From an uncultured Candidatus Melainabacteria bacterium (GTDB lineage: Bacteria > Cyanobacteriota > Vampirovibrionia > Gastranaerophilales > Gastranaerophilaceae): DNA of 6,684 bases. Shown here piece after piece: positions 1 through 5,386 of the stretch (within the stretch, counting starts at the first letter, position 1; each line of letters starts with the position of its first letter). Made by a program: the position numbers and the translations under genes. The notes below the pieces were generated by a model. The model was not told the origin of the DNA and ran no database searches. It saw only the letters and a list, made by a program, of their open reading frames with translations. The DNA lies in NCBI GenBank assembly GCA_934693215.1, contig CAKUVB010000097.1, forward strand, positions 1 through 6,684, in the 5' to 3' direction.

Positions 1-886
1 TAGCAGTAGTGCCTTCATACGCAGTTTCAACTTTTCCTGTTGCGTAAGCATTGGTTATTCTACCCAGTATTTTTCCAACAAATCCTCCGATTGTATTGTT
101 ATTTGTGCTGGTAGATTTGACATTTCCCATTGAGTAACAATTATTGATAGAAATAGAACGATTTATTAAATATCCAACGAATCCACCAATTGGACCTGTT
201 GTGCTTTGGGTTATATTCCCCAAGGAGTATGAGTTAGAGATTGATGAGTTAATGGAGGCTCCAACTAAACCACCAGTACATACTGTAGTATCTGATTTGC
301 CACTTACGTTTATATCAATAGATGAAAAACAATTATTTATAGACGAATCGTAAGACTCACCAACAAGTCCACCTACCCAAGATGAGGTTTTAGCATCAAT
401 GCTATAATTGATACTGCCACCTGAAACGTAACAGTTTTCAATTGTTGAGCCATTTGCTTTTCCTATAAGAGCCCCGACACTTTTAGCACTATTTTTATTG
501 TTTATTGTAACATTTGATAATCCGAGGTCTTTTATTGTCGCACTGTCAGTGTAACCAAATAGTCCTAATTTATCTATACTGCCAGTATTATTTATATTAA
601 AATTAACATTTTTGATTTCGTACCCGTTACCTAAGAATGTTCCTTTGAATGCTTTGGTGCTATCTTCTCCGATTATACCATCTTGTGATAGGGTTAAACC
701 TGACATATCTATATCATTTGTCATTACAAAAGTAACGCCAGTTGTATCTATTCCGGTGTTTACAAGGTATGCTAATCTAGTTATATCTCCATAATCTGAC
801 AAATAGTATGTTTCTCCTGCAGTGAATGATGATACATCACCTACTCTTTGTCCACCTTCAGGTATTGTTTGGTCGGTTACTTGTCC
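1..886 (-). repeat. Glug / beta-helix cassette 2 (residues 1350 to window edge), incomplete
   Basis: The lead-in has DVSSF (D1366), ETYYLSD, ITRLAYLVNTG and TNDIDMSG, matching cassette 1 almost element for element 508 residues later. It is followed by FKGTFLGNGYEIKNVNF and GLFGYTDSATIKDLG. Five clear Glug repeats come next: GALIGK (G1487), GGLVGE (G1521), GGLVGA (G1554), GGFVGY (G1583) and GGFVGK (G1616), spaced 34, 33, 29 and 33 residues apart. Each is followed by an I-x-N-C/S/A-Y/F-S/A-x-G-x-I/V strand. The closing W-x-F exit seen in cassette 1 has not been reached, so at least one more coil lies outside the window. Confidence 0.85.
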
Positions 887-3800
887 GATAAATTTGGAGT
901 TTTCTTTGATTTGGATAGCGTTACCTACAAGTGCTTTGCCTGAAACTGTAGAGGTTGTTGTCATACCAATAGCTGATGCCAAATCACCTTTTATATATCC
1001 GCCATTAACAGAAATTACTCCGTTTGATATTTTGGCATATTCAACACCTGTTGTGCCGTAGTATGTATTCATTTTTGTATTAACAGATGCTAGCCATTGG
1101 CTGACTGTCGCATTTCCTGTAGCACCGGTATCTGATGCTTCTGCAATTACGTTGCCATAATTGTCATATATTGCATAAGAGCGTTTGTCTGCCGCAACTC
1201 CCAAATCTGCTCCGATTGTGTTAGAACCTTCAACTAAGAAGGATTGTTCTAATGTGATAGGGTTATTGGATTTGATTGTAGTACCTTGATGAGTAGAGGT
1301 TAGTCCTAGTGTGTCAACAATTCCACCACCAATTTGTACTCCAGAAACCTCGATAGAGCCATCATCATTGATAGTCATTGTCCCACCATGGCTTCTTATT
1401 TGGTCTGCGACATCTTTTAGAGAACTGTTTTCGTTAATGCTTGTGATTTCTTCACCATTTATGAATAGTGTTGAATATTTAGTTGCACTCATTAGTTTAG
1501 GAGTACTTCCGCTAAAGGTCCAACCATTGTTGTTTGAAGAAAATCCATGTTTTGCCATAAAATCAGCATTGCATATGTCACCGTAGCTTGCTTTAGCACA
1601 ATTTGTTACTGTGATATTAGATGAGCTAGGTAGATTATCTGAATATAAACAGTTTGTAAATGTTGAACCAGCTGCAACAGAAGGGTCGTTTATATGACAG
1701 AATTCAGATGTTGGATAAGATGAACTATAACCAAAGCAGTTTGTTACATTAGCGACACCATTCAATACACCAATGAGATCTGTATGGAGAGCATTCCCTG
1801 AACGGTGATTTATACCTCCGCTATTTGATATTGTACAGTTACCATTAACTTTACCAATCAAATTGCCTGAATATGATGAAGGTGTTGAGTTTGAGATACT
1901 CATATCTACCAAACAACTTGATACTGTAGAGTCTGTAATTTCGCCAATTAGTCCACCACAAGTACCTCCGGCAGTTACAAGACCTGTCATCCAGCAATTA
2001 GTGATTTCGCTATTCTTGGCATGGTATACCAATGCACCTCCTTTACTATTTGACATTATAGCACTATCCATGCCAACATTTTTTATCGTAGCACCCTCAA
2101 CAGATCCAAATATTCCAGATTCTCCGTTATAATTATGAATTGAATGTCCTTGACCATCAAATGTGCCTCTAAATTTGTCAGCTCTCATAGGGCTAAGAGT
2201 TCCTATTGGTGTAAATCTTGAGCCACCCAAGTTAATATCATTGTCTAGAACGAAGGTTACATTGCTTGTTGATTTGCCCGCATTAACTAAGCTTGCTAAA
2301 GTAGTTAAATCATTGCGATCTTTTATATGATATGTTTTTCCTGATTCGAAATCGCTAACATCAGAAACATATACGATATCTTGAGTATATTTGCCTAATT
2401 CTTTTATTTTTGTAGTTTCTGTAGCTTTTTGACTAGACATTGGTTTTAACGCAGATGAACTTGTTGAGGCCGTTGAAGCCGTATAAGTCAAATCACCTGA
2501 GGTTATTTCTGTGCCTGTTTGTGTCGCTTGCAAGCCCAAAATGTCTACAACTGTACCTGACAAGTTAACTCCTGATACTGTGACAACACCATCTTTTATT
2601 TCAGCTGTACCACCTGCAGCAGCTATATCAGAGAATACTGTGCTTAATGTAGTTGTTTTGTCATAAGTTTTTGCTGTACCGCCATTAATAGAAAGGGTTG
2701 TGTCACCTGTTGCACCCAAGTCAGCAAGGGCATTCGTTGTTGTCGCAAGGGTTTCTACTCCACCAACAGTAATTGCTCTATTACTTGTCATAGAAGTTGC
2801 AGTTCCAACACTTGCCAAACCTAATGCAGTTACAAGAGTTCCACTCAAGGTAACATCTTTAATTGTAATAGTATTGTCATCATTAATTGTTAATGTTCCG
2901 CCTGCAGCCTCTATCTTTGTTTTTAAATCTCCGTATGTGATATTAAAAGCAATATCTTCTTCAGTACCGCCATTAATAGATAATGTGTATGGGCGTGTTG
3001 GTGGAAAACTACCAGCTCTAATTATAGATTGATCAAGAGTAACGTTCGTAGTTTCTGTTTCTTTAACTGCACTAGAGCTTGTAGAAGATGAATTAGTTAC
3101 AACAGACAACGCACCTGATGTGACAGATGTTCCTTGTGTTGTTGCCGAGAAGCCTAACAATGCAGGTAATGTTCCGCTTAAGGTTACTCCTGATATTGCC
3201 ATTCTGCCATCTTTGAACTCTACTTTTCCTCCAGCATCTGTAATATCTTTAATGACATCAGAAAGTTTTGCAGTCTTTTCGTATTCTTTTGCAGTACCTC
3301 CATTGATGCTCATTGTTTGTTTGTCTATTGCACCTAGTTTTTCAAGAGTTGTATCAACAGTCGCAGTTTCTTGATGGGTTTCTGTTGTTGAGGTCATACC
3401 GAGTTTATCAGCGACAGTACCTGTTATATAACCATCATTAACAATTATTTGCTGGGTATCAGCATTGAACGATGCATCTAAACCTTTTGCTTTTAATTGA
3501 GCAACAAATTCATCTATAGTCAAACCTGCAACATTATTTAAAGTTCCTGTTATTGCAGTACCGTCTGATTTATATGCAGTATAAGTATCGGTATTGCCAA
3601 GACCTAAATCTGATAATTTGGTACTACCTGTTGCCTTGTATGTAACAGTATGAGCATTGCTAGTCAAAGTAGTTCCGTTTTTATCCGCAACCAAACCTAA
3701 AGCATCAAGCAATGTGCCGGAAACAGTTTTGCCTTTTGTGTCGATGGTAATAACACCGTTATTGTCAATATCCATATTTATGTTTGAAGCTGAAAAGAAT

Positions 3801-4933
3801 TCAACAAGGTCTTGAATGGTGTTTGTATTATCAATTATGGTTTCAACTCCATCGACCATTATTGTTTTGTCTGTTGTGATTCCCAACTCTTTCAACGTAG
3901 TATGAGTATCTGCAACATTGGTTTTTTGCCAAGTTAATGGGTTGCTTGTCATAACTGTACGTTCTTTGACGTCACCAAGGTTAAGAACGTCTTTGAGGTT
4001 AGAACCACCAGCTACAGATTCGATTGTAAAACCTTTAATTGTGATATTGCCTTGATTATCTATTGTGGCTTCTTCAGCTTTGTTGTTAAACATTATCTGA
4101 GCATTACCACCATTTTTAAATAAATCCAATAATTCACCAATGGTACTAAAATGTGGACTATTACCAAAACTATAAGTCCCATCAGCCCAATCTATAAGAT
4201 AAAGAGGAGTACCGGCTATTTCTATTCCACCACCTGTCAAGCCTAAATCAGAAAGTTTAGTATCTTTATTTGCATAAACAATAGAACCGGAAGTTATACC
4301 TGAGATTTGGGTGTTTTGCAATCCAAGAGCAGCTTTTAATCCTGTTGTGCCGTCATTGATATCATCAACTTTTGCTCCAACTGTAAATCTGCATTTTTTT
4401 GAATCAAAAGATGCAACAACTCCGGCTTTAGAAAATTTTCCAATCAAATCTTTTATTGTATCTTTTTCTGAAACAGTAAAAGATTGATTATTAACTGTAA
4501 CTGTACCGGATTTTGCACCTAGTTCACCTAATGTTGTATTTAATGTGGCATATTTAGTTTCGGTTTTGGTGTATCCACTTGTCGCTTTTGTAGATGTTGC
4601 TAATTGTTCCACCAAAACATCATACGTCTGACGTGCCGCATCTGTCGTTGCCGTTGCTGTCAAGATGTTTGTATTAGAACTTGTTGCAAGGTTTTGCATA
4701 AACAAGTCTAATGATGCAATTCCAAACTGTGAATCTGTTATTTTTTGTAAACAGGTTTGAAAACTGCTGAAAAATGATTTGATGTTGTTTACAACATTCA
4801 ATAATTTTTGTTGAGCTTCTTGTTGTGCTTGCAAACTAGTAATAGTAGTTTGTTTGACTGATACAAGTGCATCTACCCAAGAGCTTGTATCTAACCCAGA
4901 ACCTGATAATCCGCTAAAAGTGATAGTCGCCAT
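1..4933 (-). CDS. Giant FliD-like (flagellar cap) protein with Flagellin_IN-like modules and Glug repeats, 3' end outside window
   Basis: The frame is open for 1644 codons with no stop, so the protein exceeds 1644 residues. ATG at 4933 is the first start after an in-frame TGA at 4951-4949. AAGG lies 11 bases and GGTGG 4 bases upstream of it. Layout: FliD_N-like domain (1-118); seven Flagellin_IN/FliD-D2D3-like modules (138-845); Glug cassette 1 (846-1147); two modules (1148-1349); Glug cassette 2 (1350 onward). There is no Sec signal peptide and no membrane segment, which fits export through the flagellar type III route like known FliD; that route is inferred. FliD normally forms a pentameric or hexameric cap that helps flagellin polymerise. 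Glug repeats are known from bacterial surface proteins and adhesins. At more than twice the usual FliD length, this may be a cap or tip adhesin, or a secreted FliD-derived surface protein no longer tied to a flagellum. The C-terminal FliD domain, if present, is out of view. The FliD_N and Glug calls are strong; the biological role is uncertain. Confidence 0.85.
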   Translation of the reverse strand, partial: MATITFSGLSGSGLDTSSWVDALVSVKQTTITSLQAQQEAQQKLLNVVNNIKSFFSSFQTCLQKITDSQFGIASLDLFMQNLATSSNTNILTATATTDAARQTYDVLVEQLATSTKATSGYTKTETKYATLNTTLGELGAKSGTVTVNNQSFTVSEKDTIKDLIGKFSKAGVVASFDSKKCRFTVGAKVDDINDGTTGLKAALGLQNTQISGITSGSIVYANKDTKLSDLGLTGGGIEIAGTPLYLIDWADGTYSFGNSPHFSTIGELLDLFKNGGNAQIMFNNKAEEATIDNQGNITIKGFTIESVAGGSNLKDVLNLGDVKERTVMTSNPLTWQKTNVADTHTTLKELGITTDKTIMVDGVETIIDNTNTIQDLVEFFSASNINMDIDNNGVITIDTKGKTVSGTLLDALGLVADKNGTTLTSNAHTVTYKATGSTKLSDLGLGNTDTYTAYKSDGTAITGTLNNVAGLTIDEFVAQLKAKGLDASFNADTQQIIVNDGYITGTVADKLGMTSTTETHQETATVDTTLEKLGAIDKQTMSINGGTAKEYEKTAKLSDVIKDITDAGGKVEFKDGRMAISGVTLSGTLPALLGFSATTQGTSVTSGALSVVTNSSSTSSSAVKETETTNVTLDQSIIRAGSFPPTRPYTLSINGGTEEDIAFNITYGDLKTKIEAAGGTLTINDDNTITIKDVTLSGTLVTALGLASVGTATSMTSNRAITVGGVETLATTTNALADLGATGDTTLSINGGTAKTYDKTTTLSTVFSDIAAAGGTAEIKDGVVTVSGVNLSGTVVDILGLQATQTGTEITSGDLTYTASTASTSSSALKPMSSQKATETTKIKELGKYTQDIVYVSDVSDFESGKTYHIKDRNDLTTLASLVNAGKSTSNVTFVLDNDINLGGSRFTPIGTLSPMRADKFRGTFDGQGHSIHNYNGESGIFGSVEGATIKNVGMDSAIMSNSKGGALVYHAKNSEITNCWMTGLVTAGGTCGGLIGEITDSTVSSCLVDMSISNSTPSSYSGNLIGKVNGNCTISNSGGINHRSGNALHTDLIGVLNGVANVTNCFGYSSSYPTSEFCHINDPSVAAGSTFTNCLYSDNLPSSSNITVTNCAKASYGDICNADFMAKHGFSSNNNGWTFSGSTPKLMSATKYSTLFINGEEITSINENSSLKDVADQIRSHGGTMTINDDGSIEVSGVQIGGGIVDTLGLTSTHQGTTIKSNNPITLEQSFLVEGSNTIGADLGVAADKRSYAIYDNYGNVIAEASDTGATGNATVSQWLASVNTKMNTYYGTTGVEYAKISNGVISVNGGYIKGDLASAIGMTTTSTVSGKALVGNAIQIKENSKFIGQVTDQTIPEGGQRVGDVSSFTAGETYYLSDYGDITRLAYLVNTGIDTTGVTFVMTNDIDMSGLTLSQDGIIGEDSTKAFKGTFLGNGYEIKNVNFNINNTGSIDKLGLFGYTDSATIKDLGLSNVTINNKNSAKSVGALIGKANGSTIENCYVSGGSINYSIDAKTSSWVGGLVGESYDSSINNCFSSIDINVSGKSDTTVCTGGLVGASINSSISNSYSLGNITQSTTGPIGGFVGYLINRSISINNCYSMGNVKSTSTNNNTIGGFVGKILGRITNAYATGKVETAYEGTTA
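887..1492 (-). repeat. Two further flagellin-type modules between the Glug cassettes (residues 1148-1349)
   Basis: Module 8 (about 1148-1243) has the canonical order FINGEEI, SLKDVADQIRSHGG, NDDGSIEVSG, LGLTSTHQGT and SNNPITLEQS. Module 9 begins at the Leu-Gly marker L1244 (DLGVAADKRSYAIYD). It keeps the later elements (GVISVNGGYIKGDLASAIGM) but has an altered front half with a WLASVNTKMNTYYG helix. Together they separate the two Glug cassettes as rigid spacers would. The assignment of module 8 is good; module 9 is a diverged relative, best compared with module 4 (443-532), which has INVxDGYITGTVADKLGM-like spacing. Confidence 0.6.
1493..2398 (-). repeat. Glug / beta-helix cassette 1 (residues 846-1147)
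   Basis: The cassette starts with a lead-in containing DVSDF (D858), KTYHIKD and LTTLASLVNAG. It continues with NDINLGG, PIG and FRGTFDGQGHSI, the usual entry to a Glug-type solenoid. Coils follow, such as GIFGSVEGATIKNVG, SEITNCWMTG and GGLIGEITDSTVSSC. It closes with NADFMAKHGF and GWTFSGSTPKL (ends L1147), the typical W-x-F-x-G-x-x-P-x-L exit. The complete entry-to-exit order makes this a whole cassette. Asn-Cys or Ser-Cys recurs at equivalent coil positions. The domain most likely folds as a right-handed parallel beta-helix; that fold is inferred from the family. Confidence 0.8.
2399..4522 (-). repeat. Array of seven Flagellin_IN / FliD D2-D3-like modules (residues 138-845)
   Basis: Six of the seven modules open with Leu-Gly, usually within L-x-x-L-G. 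Starts are L138, L230, L350, L443, L533, A640 (degenerate, IIRAG) and L739, and the array ends at L846. Lengths are 92, 120, 93, 90, 107, 99 and 107 residues. The core pattern is a beta strand with I-N-G-G-T, then an L-x-D-hydrophobic helix (as in KLSDVIKDI), A-G-G, a D-G-x-hydrophobic strand, L-S-G-T, L-G-hydrophobic, and T-S-G/N. This resembles the Flagellin_IN motif of flagellins and FliD. Modules 5 (533-639) and 7 (739-845) are both 107 long and identical at about 50 of the first 90 positions without gaps (counted by hand). Each is followed by a Ser/Thr-rich linker. Modules 1 to 4 are more divergent. Confidence 0.7.
4580..4933 (-). other. FliD_N-like domain (residues 1-118 of the giant protein)
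   Basis: The start reads MATITFSGLSGSGLDTSSWV and continues DALVSVKQTTITSLQAQQ. This matches the FliD N-terminal pattern I/F-x-G-L-x-S-G-L-D-T followed by a hydrophobic I/V-D-x-L-hydrophobic stretch and an amphipathic, Gln-rich helix with coiled-coil character (about 20-66). The segment LTATATTDAARQTYDVLVEQ, ending at residue 110, corresponds to the familiar FliD run of 'later domain-1' sequence (x-T-A-T-A-x-x-x-A-x-x-G-x-Y-x-V-x-V-x-x-L-A), here with R-Q-T-Y in place of the usual P-G-T-Y. In known FliD this domain packs against the hook-filament junction or cap core and carries the type III export signal. A single Cys (C61) lies in the helix. Confidence 0.8.
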
Positions 4934-4948
4934 TATGCCACCAACCTT

Positions 4949-4962
4949 TCAGAATTATACCA
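4949..4962 (-). promoter_or_regulatory. Extended -10 promoter element of the giant FliD-like gene
   Basis: On the minus strand the sequence TGGTATAAT (4962-4954) is a perfect extended -10 (TGnTATAAT). The hexamer at the matching -35 distance is CGAACG (4982-4977), which is poor; extended -10 promoters often tolerate this. Initiation about 7 bases downstream would leave a leader of only about 13-14 bases, with GGTGG as the available ribosome contact. The in-frame TGA at 4951-4949 lies inside this region and fixes ATG 4933 as the first usable start. Confidence 0.55.
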
Positions 4963-4972
4963 GATTGCTTTG

Positions 4973-4999
4973 CTATCGTTCGTAATGACAGACAAATTA
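4973..4999 (-). promoter_or_regulatory. Possible sigma-28 (flagellar) type promoter
   Basis: The minus strand reads TAAT (4999-4996), 15 bases, then AACGATAG (4980-4973). Compared with the sigma-28/sigma-D consensus TAAA-N15-GCCGATAA, it matches 3 of 4 and 5 of 8 positions with exact spacing. It would give a more normal leader of about 30 bases. This would suit a flagellar late gene, but the match is weak and the housekeeping extended -10 nearby is stronger. Confidence 0.2.
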
Positions 5000-5066
5000 C
5001 TATACACAACACAATACACACTATGTCTTACGCATAGAGCTTTTTTCTCCATAAATTTAGATTTTC

Positions 5067-5083
5067 CTTGGCAATTGCCTAAG
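5067..5083. repeat. Palindrome GGCAATTGCC with outer CTT/AAG arms
   Basis: GGCAATTGCC (5070-5079) is a perfect 10-base palindrome. The flanks CTT (5067-5069) and AAG (5081-5083) extend the symmetry with one unpaired base (T5080). It is GC-richer than its surroundings and lies midway between the two divergent promoters. It could be a dimeric regulator site, but nothing in the sequence names the regulator. Confidence 0.3.
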
Positions 5084-5150
5084 TAACGGTTTTTCAATTA
5101 AAACACTCCGTTTTTAATTAAAATCTCTAATCATCCTGATAGTTGCATGC

Positions 5151-5167
5151 TATATAATTATTATATA
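5151..5167. repeat. AT-only inverted repeat TATATAAT-T-ATTATATA
   Basis: The 8-base arms are perfectly complementary around a single central base. It contains several TATAAT-like hexamers on both strands, so it could act as a -10 element or simply be low-complexity AT-rich spacer. No partner -35 stands out. Confidence 0.25.
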
Positions 5168-5207
5168 ATATCACCCCATCTTTTTCAATCATGATATATA
5201 ACAAGTA

Positions 5208-5220
5208 TTACATTTTGTAA
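5208..5220. repeat. Short inverted repeat TTACA-TTT-TGTAA
   Basis: Perfect 5-base arms are separated by three T residues, in the style of a helix-turn-helix operator half-site pair. It lies upstream of the fusA promoter region. It does not fit the NtcA spacing (GTA-N8-TAC) or the FNR consensus, so no regulator is proposed. Confidence 0.25.
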
Positions 5221-5275
5221 CATGCAAAAAACTATAACAAATCATAAACAAAAATGCTCTAATATTTTATTATTT

Positions 5276-5332
5276 TTCACAAATTCTTAATATTTCTTGT
5301 ATAAGAAATATGTTTGTGCGAAACTTTATAAT
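5276..5332 (+). promoter_or_regulatory. fusA promoter region with two candidate -10 elements
   Basis: The first candidate is TTCACA (5276-5281, one mismatch to TTGACA), an 18-base spacer, then TATAAG (5300-5305). The second is a perfect TATAAT (5327-5332) with no good -35 at 17 bases upstream; that position falls in the right arm of the inverted repeat at 5290-5311. Starts would be near 5312 and 5339, giving leaders of roughly 75 and 48 bases. AT-rich sequence upstream (5225-5275) could serve as an UP element. Confidence 0.5.
5290..5311. promoter_or_regulatory. Perfect 9+4+9 inverted repeat overlapping the fusA promoter elements
   Basis: The arms ATATTTCTT (5290-5298) and AAGAAATAT (5303-5311) are exact reverse complements around GTAT. 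The repeat covers the -10 of the upstream candidate promoter and the expected -35 position of the downstream one. That is the classic placement for a repressor or an architectural protein. It is too AT-rich, and has no T tract, to look like a terminator. The regulatory role is inferred from placement and symmetry only. Confidence 0.4.
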
Positions 5333-5370
5333 AAGAACTAGTATATAGTTATACGTAATTAGTAAATATA

Positions 5371-5377
5371 AAAAGGA
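5371..5377 (+). promoter_or_regulatory. fusA ribosome binding site
   Basis: AAAAGGA ends 9 bases before ATG 5387. It is a normal Shine-Dalgarno at normal spacing. It confirms that start, which also matches the conserved EF-G N-terminus. Confidence 0.75.
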
Positions 5378-5386
5378 AAAACAACT

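Larger units (their letters stand above)
4934..5386. other. Divergent intergenic region without a gene
   Basis: About 450 bases of AT-rich sequence separate the two divergent start codons. I see no tRNA, rRNA or convincing small coding frame. The left part (4934-5000) carries the promoter signals of the giant gene. The middle (5001-5220) holds short palindromes at 5067-5083, 5151-5167 and 5208-5220 without a clear role. The right part (5270-5386) holds the fusA promoter region and its ribosome binding site. A weak hairpin (CTATGT/GCATAG, 5021-5037) followed by a T run at 5041-5046 has no upstream plus-strand gene to terminate inside the window. Confidence 0.7.

Noticed and set aside
144..3374. 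Seven plus-strand open frames of 60-110 codons
   Set aside because: They lie entirely antisense to the continuous minus-strand frame. They have no proper ribosome binding sites and low-complexity Pro/Val/Ile/Ser-rich translations typical of the complement of Thr/Gly/Asn-rich repeats.
1..4933. CRISPR array or DNA-level tandem repeat as the explanation for the repeated strings
   Set aside because: The repeats are diverged, of variable spacing (about 290-330 bases, or about 90-100 bases in the Glug part), stay in one open reading frame and follow protein module boundaries. They are coding repeats.
5021..5046. Hairpin CTATGT/GCATAG followed by a T run, terminator-like on the plus strand
   Set aside because: The stem is short and weak, with a wobble pair and a gap before the T run. 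No plus-strand gene lies upstream in the window for it to terminate.
5084..5123. AACGG...CCGTT arms with the near-repeats TTTTCAATTAAAA and TTTTTAATTAAAA
   Set aside because: The arms are only five bases with an 18-base loop of low-complexity AT. This is not convincing as a terminator or operator.
4934..5386. tRNA, riboswitch or small RNA gene in the intergenic region
   Set aside because: I found no cloverleaf, no recognisable riboswitch core, and no GC-rich structured segment followed by a terminator on either strand.
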